A stretch of DNA of 64,000 bases, from contig NZ_JAUOTN010000003.1 in the NCBI RefSeq assembly GCF_030546575.1, positions 124,001 through 188,000 of the forward strand, read 5' to 3'. A program made the translations under genes and the position numbers. Positions 27,739 to 36,867 of this stretch are shown here, piece by piece; position 1 is the first letter of the stretch, and each line of letters starts with the position of its first letter. Origin of the DNA: Pontibacter coccineus (GTDB taxonomy: Bacteria > Bacteroidota > Bacteroidia > Cytophagales > Hymenobacteraceae). The notes beneath the pieces are model-generated. The model saw nothing but the letters and a program-made list of their open reading frames with translations. It ran no database searches and had not been told where the DNA came from.

Positions 27739-28926
27739 CTAACGCTTTGCTTTCCTACGGCGCTCCATTTCTTTGCTGATCAGGCCAAACTCGCGGCTGC
27801 TCTGGCCGGCGATAGCTGTGTTCTCGTTGGCGCGGCGCAGCAGGTATGGCATCACCGACTCCACCGGACCGTAAGGCACGTACTTCGCTACATTATAACC
27901 GGCATTGGCCAGGTTGTAAGATAAATTGTCGCTCATGCCGAAAAGCTGGGCAAAGAACACGCGCTCGTCGTTGGGCGCTATACCTTTCTCCTCCATCAGT
28001 TCCATCAACAGGTAGCAGCTGGCTTCGTTGTGCGTGCCGGCGCAAAGCGAAATGCGGTCGATGTGCTCGATGCAGAAACGGAGGCCGTCGTTGTATAGTT
28101 TATCAGAAGCGGCTTTGGTCGGGTTGATCGGGCTTGGATAGCCTTGTTCCTCGGCACGCCTGCGCTCTTTTTCCATGTAAGCACCGCGCACAGGCTTTGC
28201 TCCGAGTATGTAGTTTTTGGCCACAGCGTTCTCATAGTCACGTGCCAGCGCGTCGAGGCGGTCGTGACGGTAGAGCTGGTAGGTGTTGTAAACGATGGCT
28301 TTCTTTTTGTTGTAGAGCTCCATCATATCGTAGGCCATTTTGTCAATCGTGTCCTGAAACCAGCTTTCCTCGGCATCCACAAACACACGCACATCGGCTT
28401 CGTAGCAGCGCTGACAAATGTCCTGTACCCGCTTCAGTCCACGCGCATAGGCGGCTTGCTCGTCAGCTGACAGTTTTTCTCCTGCCTGTACTTTCTCCAG
28501 TAAGGCTGTACTCATCAGGCCTGTCACCTTAAACACAGAAAAGGGGATGTTCTTGTTGCCACGCGCTTTCTCTACGGTGCGCAGAATTTCGTCCCGGGTA
28601 TCATCGAAGCTTTTGTCCACTCCTTCGCCCTCTACCGAATAATCGAGGATGGTGCCGATGTTGTATTTGGCCAGCTCGCGGATGGCACGCTCCGATTCCC
28701 CGATCGTTTCGCCACCGCAGAAGTGGTTGAATATAGTTGGCTTGATGATAAACTTTACCGGCAGGTGTAGCTTGAGCGCGAAGTTGAGCAGGTTGCCCCC
28801 TACCTTCACAAAGGTGTTGCTGTTCATGGACTTGAACAACAGGTACATTTTATAAAGCTCAGCGTCGGACTTGGATGAAAAAGCGACGGCTGTATCGTCG
28901 AAAGAAACGTTGGTAACCGGGTTCAT
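27739..28926 (-). CDS. Proline dehydrogenase
   Basis: The 395-residue FAD enzyme oxidises proline to pyrroline-5-carboxylate. Signatures include DYSVEGEG, VFVDAEESWFQD (barrel strand with acidic residues), YQLYRHD, the KPVRGAYMEKER block and LCAGTHNE. The C-terminal YLLRRANENTAIAGQ holds the Arg pair that contacts proline. It is a stand-alone enzyme without the P5C dehydrogenase half of PutA. The ATG at 28926 (MNPVTNVSFDD) is preferred to the longer frame at 28968. A -7-like TATCTTTG lies on the minus strand about 22 bases upstream. Confidence 0.93.
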   Translation of the reverse strand: MNPVTNVSFDDTAVAFSSKSDAELYKMYLLFKSMNSNTFVKVGGNLLNFALKLHLPVKFIIKPTIFNHFCGGETIGESERAIRELAKYNIGTILDYSVEGEGVDKSFDDTRDEILRTVEKARGNKNIPFSVFKVTGLMSTALLEKVQAGEKLSADEQAAYARGLKRVQDICQRCYEADVRVFVDAEESWFQDTIDKMAYDMMELYNKKKAIVYNTYQLYRHDRLDALARDYENAVAKNYILGAKPVRGAYMEKERRRAEEQGYPSPINPTKAASDKLYNDGLRFCIEHIDRISLCAGTHNEASCYLLMELMEEKGIAPNDERVFFAQLFGMSDNLSYNLANAGYNVAKYVPYGPVESVMPYLLRRANENTAIAGQSSREFGLISKEMERRRKAKR

Positions 28927-28947
28927 GTAATAGTGTTTTAATCGGCG

Positions 28948-29081
28948 CAAAGATAAGGTATGTGTCAACGTTATACACCATGGAAGTCTGGTACTTGAGG
29001 GATATTTTTGTGCTGTTTTTCGGAGTAAGCATTCCCTTAAACCAGATCAGCTGCATAACTGTTGTATTTGTCGTACCTTTG
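28948..29081. promoter_or_regulatory. Back-to-back -7 boxes for proline dehydrogenase and aroG
   Basis: CAAAGATA at 28948-28955 reads TATCTTTG on the minus strand, upstream of proline dehydrogenase. TACCTTTG at 29074-29081 lies 18 bases before the aroG ATG. Both fit the Bacteroidota TAnnTTTG box; the matching -33 elements are weak. Confidence 0.45.
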
Positions 29082-29099
29082 TAGGGACAATTGACACCG

Positions 29100-30230
29100 A
29101 TGGATTTCAAAAATAAAGACACCTATTTCGCTGATCTGCTAGCTGAGCGGGGCAGGCCGCTGGTGATTGCCGGGCCTTGCAGCGCGGAGAGCGAACAGCA
29201 GGTGATGCAGACGGCCGAAGCCCTGAAAAAGCTGAATGTGCACCTCTTCCGGGCAGGCATCTGGAAGCCGCGCTCCCGTCCTAACACCTTTGAGGGGGTA
29301 GGTCTGCAGGGCCTGACATGGCTGGCCCGCGTAAAGCAGGAACTGGGTATGCGGGTAACGACGGAGGTGGCCACCGGTCGCCACGTGGAGGAAGCCCTGA
29401 AACAAGGTATAGATGTATTGTGGATCGGCGCCCGCACCACCGTAAACCCCTTTGCTGTGCAGGAAATAGCTGATGCGCTGAGCGGGGTGCAGATACCTGT
29501 GATGGTGAAAAATCCCGTGAACCCGGATCTGGCGCTTTGGATCGGAGCGATCGAGCGCATTTACCAGGCAGGTATAACCGATCTGGCCGCCATCCATCGT
29601 GGTTTCTCTTCGTACCAACCTTCCAAGTACCGTAATGCGCCGGTCTGGCAAATCCCAATCGAACTGAAAGCCCGTTTCCAGAATCTGCCCGTGATCGTGG
29701 ACCCGAGCCACATTGGTGGTACCCGTGATCTGATCTACCCCTTGTCGCAGCGAGCGCTTGACATGGGCTGTGACGGTGTGATGATCGAAACGCACCCGAA
29801 CCCGGCGGAGGCCCTGAGTGATGCGGAACAACAGGTAACCCCAGCCGCCCTGGCTGACATACTGAGCAAGCTGCAGGTGCGTAAAACGAATTACGACGAT
29901 GCGGAACTGGTGAACCGGGCCGAAGAACTGCGCCTGAAGATCGACGCCGCCGACCACGACCTGATCGGGGCCTTGGCACAGCGCATGGCCTTGGTGGAGC
30001 AGATAGGGGAGTACAAAAAGCAAAACAACGTGCAGGTGCTGCAGCTGGAGCGCTGGAAGGAAATTTTCCGTACCCGTGCCGACTGGGCCGCCGAAGCAGG
30101 TATAAGCCCGGCCTTTGTGGAAGAGCTCTACAAGCTGATCCACGTCGAATCGATTCGCAAGCAGACCAGCATCATGCAGGCCGGAAATCCGGAAGCAAAA
30201 CCTAATACCGAGCCGGAACAGGCCTCGTAA
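29100..30230 (+). CDS. DAHP synthase / chorismate mutase bifunctional enzyme
   Basis: The 376-residue protein makes 3-deoxy-7-phosphoheptulonate, the entry step of the shikimate pathway. The barrel spans residues 1-260, with IAGPCSAES, FRAGIWKPRSRP, VDPSHIGGTRD and MIETHPNP. An AroQ-type chorismate mutase follows (about 272-360, ELVNRAEELRLKIDAADHDL to ELYKLIHVESIRKQ). The fusion is usual in Bacteroidota and allows cross-regulation. The ATG at 29100 is chosen over a TTG at 29091. It starts a run with aroB and aroA. Confidence 0.93.
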   Translation: MDFKNKDTYFADLLAERGRPLVIAGPCSAESEQQVMQTAEALKKLNVHLFRAGIWKPRSRPNTFEGVGLQGLTWLARVKQELGMRVTTEVATGRHVEEALKQGIDVLWIGARTTVNPFAVQEIADALSGVQIPVMVKNPVNPDLALWIGAIERIYQAGITDLAAIHRGFSSYQPSKYRNAPVWQIPIELKARFQNLPVIVDPSHIGGTRDLIYPLSQRALDMGCDGVMIETHPNPAEALSDAEQQVTPAALADILSKLQVRKTNYDDAELVNRAEELRLKIDAADHDLIGALAQRMALVEQIGEYKKQNNVQVLQLERWKEIFRTRADWAAEAGISPAFVEELYKLIHVESIRKQTSIMQAGNPEAKPNTEPEQAS

Positions 30231-30297
30231 GCGTATACCTGAACTCTGGTTTAAAGCCGACGTTCTTACACTTATACCTGACGAAACAAATATCATC

Positions 30298-31335
30298 GTG
30301 ACTGAAAGCATACACATCGGGCGGGACGTGCTGCCGCAGCTGAAAGCAGTGCTGCAAAACCTCGCCTTTTCGAAAATAGCCGTGCTGGTGGACGAGAACA
30401 CCCTGCACCATTGCTATCCGCAGGTAAAGCCGCATTTGCCCGAACATGACATGATCCAGATACAGAGCGGTGAGGCGCATAAGACGCTGCAGACTTGCGA
30501 GCATATCTGGCAGCGCATGACGGAGCTCCACCTGGACCGCTGGTCGGTGCTGGTGAACCTGGGAGGCGGCGTGATCGGCGACATGGGCGGTTTCTGTGCG
30601 GCCACCTTTAAGCGCGGAATGTACTTTGTGCAAGTGCCTACTACACTTTTGGCGCAAGTGGATGCCAGCGTGGGCGGCAAAACAGGTATAGACTTCCACG
30701 GACTCAAGAACCACATCGGGGTTTACAAAGAGCCGAAGGCTGTCATCATCGACCCGGGTTTTCTGGATACGCTACCACAGCGCCAACTCAAGTCGGGTTA
30801 TGCCGAAATCATCAAACACTGGCTGATCGCCGATGCGGCCGCCTTTGAGGAGCAACGCCACATCGGGCTTTTTACCGAAGATTGGGATGCGCTAATCCGC
30901 CATTCAGTAGGTATAAAGTCGGCTGTGGTGGAGGCTGATCCGCTGGAGGGCGGTTACCGCAAGGTGCTTAACTTCGGCCATACCGTGGGCCACGCCGTAG
31001 AAAGCTACCTGATGGAGCAGCCCGGCCGCGAGCTCTTGCATGGCGAGGCCATTGCCGTTGGGATGCTGTGCGAGGCCTACCTTTCTGTGAAGAAAGAGTT
31101 GCTCACCAAGCGCGAGCTGGACCAGATCGAGACTTTTATGGTGTCGATCTATGAAAAGGTAAAAATCACCGAAGAAGATATTCAAAGCATGGCCAAACTG
31201 GCTTTGCAGGACAAAAAAAACACGCACTCTACCATCAACTGTACGCTGTTGCAAGGTATAGGCAAGGCCGTTTGGGACCAGCCTGTTACTCTGCCAGAGA
31301 TACAGGAGTCTTTGCGCTACTACCAGCTACTATGA
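30298..31335 (+). CDS. aroB: 3-dehydroquinate synthase
   Basis: The 345-residue NAD- and metal-dependent enzyme carries NLGGGVIGDMGGF (nucleotide binding), TLLAQVDASVGGKTGID, SGYAEIIKHWLI, and the metal ligands in NFGHTVGHAVE and HGEAIAVGM. It converts DAHP to dehydroquinate. The start is a GTG at 30298, 67 bases after aroG. Its stop overlaps the aroA ATG by four bases (ATGA), a standard sign of coupling. Confidence 0.95.
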   Translation: MTESIHIGRDVLPQLKAVLQNLAFSKIAVLVDENTLHHCYPQVKPHLPEHDMIQIQSGEAHKTLQTCEHIWQRMTELHLDRWSVLVNLGGGVIGDMGGFCAATFKRGMYFVQVPTTLLAQVDASVGGKTGIDFHGLKNHIGVYKEPKAVIIDPGFLDTLPQRQLKSGYAEIIKHWLIADAAAFEEQRHIGLFTEDWDALIRHSVGIKSAVVEADPLEGGYRKVLNFGHTVGHAVESYLMEQPGRELLHGEAIAVGMLCEAYLSVKKELLTKRELDQIETFMVSIYEKVKITEEDIQSMAKLALQDKKNTHSTINCTLLQGIGKAVWDQPVTLPEIQESLRYYQLL

Positions 31336-32561
31336 CAAAAACCGTTACTCTTTCGCACCCTACAGGTATACTGAAAGGTCGTGTACAATTACCAGCCTCC
31401 AAAAGCGAGGCGAATCGCGCCTTGATCATCGCCGCACTGGCAGGCGGTGAATCCGAACTGCAGAACCTTTCGGAGGCCAACGATACGCAACTCCTGCAAA
31501 GGCTCCTGAAAAGTGATGCTGATACGATAGACGCCGAGGATGCCGGCACGGTCATGCGCTTTCTGACGGCCTATTATGCCGTGACCGGTCAGCAAAAAAC
31601 ACTGACCGGCACCGAACGCATGTGCCAGCGACCAATCAAGGTGCTCGTAGAGGCACTGCAGGACCTGGGCGCTGGTATAGCCTACCTTGGGGAGGCGGGT
31701 TATCCGCCCCTCCAGATCAGCGGGTTTAAAGGCAGCGGCAAAAAGCACCTGAAAGTGCGCAGCGACATCAGCAGTCAGTACATTTCGGCTTTGTTGATGG
31801 TGGCGCCTTTGCTGCCCGAAGGATTGGAGCTGGAACTGGAAGGTAAGATCAGCTCACGCCCATACATCGAAATGACCTTGGCTTTGATGCAGCATTTTGG
31901 GGTAGAGGCCAGCTTTGAGGGAAATACTATCAAAGTGCCGCATCAAAAATACCAGCCCGCCACTTTTGCAGTAGAATCGGACTGGTCGGCGGCCAGCTAC
32001 TGGTATAGCATGGCGGCTCTGGCCAAAGAAGCGGATATTACCTTGCTGGGGCTGCGCGAGTCTTCCCATCAGGGCGATAAAGCCATCGTAGACATCATGC
32101 GCCGGTTGGGTGTGCATACCGAGTTTAAACCGGATGGAGTTCGCCTCACTAAGAAACATGCTGAGAAACGAGTATCCTTTGATTTCAGCAACTGCCCGGA
32201 TCTGGCGCAGACCATCGTGGCCCTGTGTGCCGCTTCTGGTGTAGCCGTTGAGATGAACGGACTAGAGAGCCTGCGCATCAAAGAAACAGACCGCATTCAG
32301 GCTTTGCAGATTGAAGTTTTAAGCATGGGCGCTTCACTGGACGAACGAACGCCCGGTATTTTTCAGATGAACCCGACACTGATGATTAACCGGGAGCTGA
32401 ATTTCAGGACCTACCAGGACCACCGCATGGCCATGGCGTTTGCCCCCATCGCTTTGCTGCAGCCTGTTCAGATTCAGGAGCCGGAAGTGGTGCGCAAGTC
32501 CTACCCGCGGTTTTGGGAAGATCTGGAGAAAATGGGGTTTGAGGTAGTGGTGAATGAATAA
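31332..32561 (+). CDS. aroA: 3-phosphoshikimate 1-carboxyvinyltransferase (EPSP synthase)
   Basis: The 409-residue enzyme has LPASKSEANRALI at the N-terminus (shikimate-3-phosphate binding), EDAGTVMRFL, the SDISSQYISALL core, and ESLRIKETDRI and YQDHRMAMAFAPIAL in the C-terminal half. The ATG at 31332 overlaps the aroB stop, so the longer TTG frame from 31272 inside aroB is rejected. Together with aroG and aroB it forms a compact shikimate unit; aroE, aroK, aroC and aroD-type genes are not in the window. Confidence 0.95.
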   Translation: MTKTVTLSHPTGILKGRVQLPASKSEANRALIIAALAGGESELQNLSEANDTQLLQRLLKSDADTIDAEDAGTVMRFLTAYYAVTGQQKTLTGTERMCQRPIKVLVEALQDLGAGIAYLGEAGYPPLQISGFKGSGKKHLKVRSDISSQYISALLMVAPLLPEGLELELEGKISSRPYIEMTLALMQHFGVEASFEGNTIKVPHQKYQPATFAVESDWSAASYWYSMAALAKEADITLLGLRESSHQGDKAIVDIMRRLGVHTEFKPDGVRLTKKHAEKRVSFDFSNCPDLAQTIVALCAASGVAVEMNGLESLRIKETDRIQALQIEVLSMGASLDERTPGIFQMNPTLMINRELNFRTYQDHRMAMAFAPIALLQPVQIQEPEVVRKSYPRFWEDLEKMGFEVVVNE

Positions 32562-32581
32562 TAATTAATGAATAGCGATTG

Positions 32582-33100
32582 ATGGGAAAGCGGTATTTGT
32601 ATGGGGACGCCGGTCTGATTGAGATCCTATTGCCACAGCTTGAGTTGATGGAGACTTCTGCTGGTGGCTATGCTTCCGTTTACAAAGATCCGCTTACCAA
32701 TTCCTTTTGGCTGAAATACTATGCTACTGCTGCCACAGAAGGGGGAGGATACCTCACGCTCGTGCGGCTTCCGGCCCCTTCCACTGAAAAGCTAATAGAC
32801 ATTGCCATTCGCACGCTTTTCGAAGACGAGGCGGTGGCTGCCGTTTTGCGCTTGCTCGACGAAGAGGCAATTGAGAAAAAAGAGTTTCGCGAATTATTGA
32901 TCGGGAAACTGGAGGAGGCAGTTGAAAAAGGCGATCTGCAGCGCGACCGCGCCTTCCAAATTATCAAATTCTCCAACCTGGCTGACCCGATGAACAAACG
33001 GGAAGTGGTAGGGAAAGACAGTGCAGATGTAAAGGCTGATGCTACCTATTTTGCAGGTATAGCCGAGCGGGCTGAACGGTTGCTGAAGCGCCTTTCTTAG
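32582..33100 (+). CDS. Unknown protein downstream of aroA
   Basis: The 172-residue soluble protein has a mixed N-terminus (YLYGDAGLIEILLPQLELMETSAGGYASVYKDP begins the chain, here in part) and a helical charged C-terminus ending in ERAERLLKRLS. No family is recognised. It starts 20 bases after aroA on the same strand, so it is probably co-transcribed. The ATG at 32582 is preferred over the TTG three bases earlier. Its end overlaps the convergent BtuF-like gene by four bases. Confidence 0.7.
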   Translation: MGKRYLYGDAGLIEILLPQLELMETSAGGYASVYKDPLTNSFWLKYYATAATEGGGYLTLVRLPAPSTEKLIDIAIRTLFEDEAVAAVLRLLDEEAIEKKEFRELLIGKLEEAVEKGDLQRDRAFQIIKFSNLADPMNKREVVGKDSADVKADATYFAGIAERAERLLKRLS

Positions 33101-33906
33101 TGCGCTATACCTTGTCCGATTTCCTGTACAACCTGCTGCAAATAGGCCGGTGCCTGTAGCAAGCGACTGCCATACCAGCTGAACATCTCCCCGTCCACTA
33201 CTTTGATGACGGCCCTCGGGCACATTTCCTGAAACTCGGCAAAGTACTTTTCCTGAAAGGGGTAGGGCTCCGATGACAGCAAAATCAGCTTGGACGCAGC
33301 AGTCTGTAATTGCTCTGGGGAGATTTCCGGGTAGCGGGGCTGATCGGCAAAAATATTGGAGAACCCGCAGCGCTGCAGCAGGTGGTCGATGAAGTTGTTG
33401 TTGCCCACGGCCATGTAAGGTTTGCGCCAGATAAAGTAGGCGGTAGGTATAGCAGGATGCATGGGTTGCAGCTTTTGAAAACCAGCGGCTATACCTTGTG
33501 CCAATTCCTGCGCCCTAGACTCCGTTCCGGTCAACTGGCCAACCTGCCTAATCATCTCCAGCGCATCTTCCAAGGTATAGATATCGCTCATCCAGACCGG
33601 GTAATTTTTCTGCAGACTAGCTATACCTTCTTCATAGTTCTCTTCCTTGTTCCCAATAATCAGGTCGGGCTGAAGTTCATCGATGAGTTCCAGTTTAAAG
33701 TTCTTCGTGCCGCCGATCATGGTCTTTTGCTTTACTTTCTCACTCGGGTGAATGCAAAACTTTGTGACACCGACAATACGATCATCAAGTCCCAGGTCAA
33801 AAAGGAGTTCAGTCTGCGAGGGCACCAGTGACACGATGCGCTGCGGCAAGTGCGGCAATGTGACCTGACGACCCATTTGATCGGTGAAGGTATAGGGGAA
33901 GCGCAT
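33097..33906 (-). CDS. BtuF/TroA-type substrate-binding protein without signal peptide
   Basis: The 269-residue protein has the two-lobe helical-backbone receptor pattern: LPQRIVSLVPSQTELLFDLG near the start, DLIIGNKEENY, and the YFIWRKPYMAVGNNNFIDHLLQ segment of cobalamin/iron-type binding proteins. From the ATG at 33906 the chain begins MRFPYTFTDQMGRQVTL with no signal peptide. Even the longer frame to 33951 gives only a weak one (AIPNCLLL). It may therefore be cytoplasmic. No permease or ATPase gene adjoins it. Confidence 0.82.
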   Translation of the reverse strand: MRFPYTFTDQMGRQVTLPHLPQRIVSLVPSQTELLFDLGLDDRIVGVTKFCIHPSEKVKQKTMIGGTKNFKLELIDELQPDLIIGNKEENYEEGIASLQKNYPVWMSDIYTLEDALEMIRQVGQLTGTESRAQELAQGIAAGFQKLQPMHPAIPTAYFIWRKPYMAVGNNNFIDHLLQRCGFSNIFADQPRYPEISPEQLQTAASKLILLSSEPYPFQEKYFAEFQEMCPRAVIKVVDGEMFSWYGSRLLQAPAYLQQVVQEIGQGIAH

Positions 33907-33941
33907 AGTCAAAAGTAAACAATTAGGGATGGCTTTAAAAC

Positions 33942-33981
33942 AAAAAACCACACAAGCCGCTCAGGGCTGTGTGGTTTCTCT
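33942..33981 (-). terminator. Terminator after the M42 peptidase gene
   Basis: AACCACACA pairs with TGTGTGGTT around a short GC-rich inner stem, and the minus-strand exit is T-rich (plus-strand AAAACAAAAAA). Confidence 0.75.
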
Positions 33982-33998
33982 CGGGCTAAAAGCGATTT

Positions 33999-35069
33999 CT
34001 ATTTCAGGTAACGGAAGTCCTGTTGGTCCTCGATTTTTAGCAGTGTTTCGTATATAAGTTTCGTCACGTTCTCCACGTCGTCTTTGTGCACGGTCTCTAC
34101 AGTCGTGTGCATGTACTTCAGCGGCAGGGAAATCAAAGCCGAGGCTACACCCGCGTTAGAGTATGCAAACGCATCGGTGTCGGTTCCGGTTGCACGTGAA
34201 ACAGCGGAGCGCTGGAACGGAATCTCTTTTTCCTGAGCCGTATTGATGATCAGATCACGCAGGTTGTTCTGCACAGCCGGACCGTAGGCAATCACAGGGC
34301 CTTTGCCACAGTGGATGTCGCCGCTGTTCTTCTTGTCATACATCGGCGACTGCGTATCGTGCGTCACGTCTGTGATGATGGCCACGTTGGGGTTGATGCG
34401 GTGGGCAATCATCTCGGCTCCACGCAGACCGATCTCTTCCTGCACCGCATTCACGATATACAGGCCGAATGGCAGTTTGTGCTTGCGCTCATGGATCATG
34501 CGGGCCACCTCAGCGATCATGAAGCCACCTACGCGGTTATCGAGCGCGCGACCTACGTAGAACTTGTCGTTCATTACCGTAAACTCGTCCTCAAAAGTAG
34601 CCACGCAACCTACGTGTATACCCATTTTCTCTACCTCTTCGCGGTTGCTGGCGCCACAGTCCAGGAATACGGTTTCGATGGTAGGGGCTTTGTCATTCTC
34701 TACCTTGCGTACGTGTATGGCCGGCCATCCGAAAACAGCTTTCACGATGCCTTTGGAGGTATAGATATTCACTCTTTTGGAAGGAGCGATCAGGGCATCA
34801 GAGCCACCGTTGCGCTTCAGGTATAGGTAGCCTTCCGGCGTGATGTAGTTCACAAACCAGGAAATCTCATCGGCGTGCGCTTCGATCACCACCTTATACT
34901 CAGCCTCCGGGTTGATCACACCCACCACCGTGCCATAAGTGTCTACAAAGTAGTCTTCAATGTAGGGCTTGATGTACTCCAACCATAGTTTCTGGCCTTC
35001 CGACTCGAAGCCGGTAGGAGAGGAGTTATTCAGGTATTTTTCTAGAAAATCGAAAGATTCTTTTCTCAT
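33999..35069 (-). CDS. M42 family metallo-aminopeptidase
   Basis: The 356-residue enzyme has the di-metal peptidase ligands expected of the M42 family: IEAHADEISW (first His/Asp region), GRALDNRVGGF (bridging Asp), VQEEIGLRGA (catalytic and metal Glu), ITDVTHDTQSP, and the late KYMHTTVETV His. The N-terminal NSSPTGFESEG is also typical. M42 enzymes form large tetrahedral cytoplasmic complexes that trim peptides. A terminator follows. Confidence 0.92.
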   Translation of the reverse strand: MRKESFDFLEKYLNNSSPTGFESEGQKLWLEYIKPYIEDYFVDTYGTVVGVINPEAEYKVVIEAHADEISWFVNYITPEGYLYLKRNGGSDALIAPSKRVNIYTSKGIVKAVFGWPAIHVRKVENDKAPTIETVFLDCGASNREEVEKMGIHVGCVATFEDEFTVMNDKFYVGRALDNRVGGFMIAEVARMIHERKHKLPFGLYIVNAVQEEIGLRGAEMIAHRINPNVAIITDVTHDTQSPMYDKKNSGDIHCGKGPVIAYGPAVQNNLRDLIINTAQEKEIPFQRSAVSRATGTDTDAFAYSNAGVASALISLPLKYMHTTVETVHKDDVENVTKLIYETLLKIEDQQDFRYLK

Positions 35070-35111
35070 CAGTTTTTATCAGTAATGTATACACAATGGT
35101 TGTTAAACATA

Positions 35112-35154
35112 ACGAGCATGTATAGCCAGATGTTCTATGGCCGCACATGCTCGT
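35112..35154 (-). terminator. Stem-loop after the carboxylase gene, possible terminator
   Basis: ACGAGCATGT (35112-35121) pairs with ACATGCTCGT (35145-35154). The minus-strand exit is only moderately T-rich, so termination is uncertain. Confidence 0.45.
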
Positions 35155-35166
35155 CGTTCAATCCAA

Positions 35167-36726
35167 TTAAAGCGGAATATTCCCGTGCTTCTTGCGGGGC
35201 AGTGTCACCGCCTTGTTCTCCAGCATTTTGAAGGCTTTGATCAGCTTGGCGCGTGTCTCGCCTGGCATAATCACCTCGTCGATAAAGCCACGGTGCGCAG
35301 CGCGGTATGGTGTCGCGAACTTGTCTTTGTACTCCTGCACCTTCTCGGCCAGTTTCGCAGCCGGGTCTTCGGCTTCAGCGATCTCACGTTTGAAAATGAT
35401 CTCAGCAGCACCCTGTGCTCCCATCACCGCGATTTCGGCCGTTGGCCAAGCGTAGTTCATATCAGCACCGATGTGCTTGGAGTTCATCACATCATAAGCA
35501 CCGCCGTACGCCTTGCGGGTAATCACGGTGATACGCGGTACAGTCGCCTCACAGAAGGCATAGAGCAACTTGGCACCGTTCGTGATGATGCCACGCCACT
35601 CCTGATCGGTGCCTGGCAGGAAGCCCGGAACGTCTTCCAATACCAGCAGCGGTACATTAAAGCAGTCGCAGAAGCGCACGAAGCGGGCAGCTTTGGTGCT
35701 GGCGTTGATGTCGAGCACGCCGGCCAGTACGGCTGGCTGGTTGCCCACGATGCCAATGCTGCGGCCTCCCAGACGGGCAAAACCCACCACGATGTTCTCA
35801 CCGAAGTTCTTGTGGACCTCAAAGAAAGAATCCGCGTCAATGATGCCCTCGATCACCTCACGCATGTCGTACGGCTGGTTCGGGTTTTCAGGTAAAATGT
35901 TGTCGAGCACAGCGCGGGTTTCGTCCGCTTTTTCCTCGTAAGGTATAGACGGTGGCAACTCCTCGCAGTTCTGCGGCACGTAGCTCAACAGGGTCTTGAT
36001 GTAGTTGATACACTCCACTTCGTTAGCGCAGGAAAAGTGCGTCACACCGCTCTTGGAGCTGTGCGTGCTGGCCCCGCCCAGTTCTTCAGACGTAACGTTC
36101 TCGTGCGTTACCGTTTTCACCACGTTCGGGCCCGTCACGAACATGTAAGACGTGTCTTCTACCATCATGATGAAGTCGGTGATGGCAGGGGAGTATACCG
36201 CACCACCCGCACATGGTCCCATGATAGCCGAGATTTGAGGGATAACGCCAGAGGCCAGGGTGTTGCGGTAGAAGATGTCGGCATAGCCACCCAGCGATAC
36301 CACGCCTTCCTGGATGCGGGCACCGCCGGAGTCGTTCAGACCGATGACAGGGGCGCCGTTCTTCATGGCCAGCTCCATGATCTTCACAATCTTCTCGGCA
36401 TGGGTTTCAGAAAGTGAACCACCCAAAACGGTGAAGTCCTGCGAGAAAACGTATACCAGACGTCCGTTGATGGTGCCGTAACCGGTCACCACACCGTCGC
36501 CCAGGTAGTACTGCTTGTCCAGACCGAAGTCTTTGGAGCGGTGCATTACAAACTTGCCGATTTCCTCGAAAGAGTTCTCATCCATCAAAAGGTGAATGCG
36601 CTCGCGGGCCGTCAGTTTGCCTTTTTTGTGCTGTGCTTCTATTCTGTCCTGTCCGCCGCCTAGCAAGGCTTCGGCGTTTTTGCGCTCCAGCGTTTCTATC
36701 TGGCTCTGTCTGATTTCTCCTGCCAT
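35167..36726 (-). CDS. Acyl-CoA carboxylase beta subunit (propionyl-CoA type)
   Basis: The 519-residue carboxyltransferase has the two crotonase-like halves of the family. They show [29 protein letters not shown] and [13 protein letters not shown] in the N-half, and [27 protein letters not shown] and [16 protein letters not shown] in the C-half. It transfers carboxyl from biotin to propionyl- or acetyl-CoA. The biotin carboxylase and carrier subunits are not nearby. The ATG at 36726 ([11 protein letters not shown]) is preferred to 36774. A TAAATTTG -7-like box lies on the minus strand at 36779-36772. Confidence 0.93.
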   Translation of the reverse strand: MAGEIRQSQIETLERKNAEALLGGGQDRIEAQHKKGKLTARERIHLLMDENSFEEIGKFVMHRSKDFGLDKQYYLGDGVVTGYGTINGRLVYVFSQDFTVLGGSLSETHAEKIVKIMELAMKNGAPVIGLNDSGGARIQEGVVSLGGYADIFYRNTLASGVIPQISAIMGPCAGGAVYSPAITDFIMMVEDTSYMFVTGPNVVKTVTHENVTSEELGGASTHSSKSGVTHFSCANEVECINYIKTLLSYVPQNCEELPPSIPYEEKADETRAVLDNILPENPNQPYDMREVIEGIIDADSFFEVHKNFGENIVVGFARLGGRSIGIVGNQPAVLAGVLDINASTKAARFVRFCDCFNVPLLVLEDVPGFLPGTDQEWRGIITNGAKLLYAFCEATVPRITVITRKAYGGAYDVMNSKHIGADMNYAWPTAEIAVMGAQGAAEIIFKREIAEAEDPAAKLAEKVQEYKDKFATPYRAAHRGFIDEVIMPGETRAKLIKAFKMLENKAVTLPRKKHGNIPL

Positions 36727-36816
36727 GAAAATGGGTATAGCTGTTTTATCTGATACGAATTGAATAATTGTCAAATTTAAAAACTATCAGCCGAAAACAG
36801 CTATAAACCAGACAAA

Positions 36817-36850
36817 AAATAAGGGCTGCCCTACATAGGACAGCCCTTAT
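36817..36850 (-). terminator. Terminator after clpC
   Basis: ATAAGGGCTG pairs with CAGCCCTTAT with an inner 3-bp extension; a T-run follows on the minus strand. TATACCT lies on its outer edge. Confidence 0.85.
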
Positions 36851-36867
36851 ACCTTAGGTTTTATACC

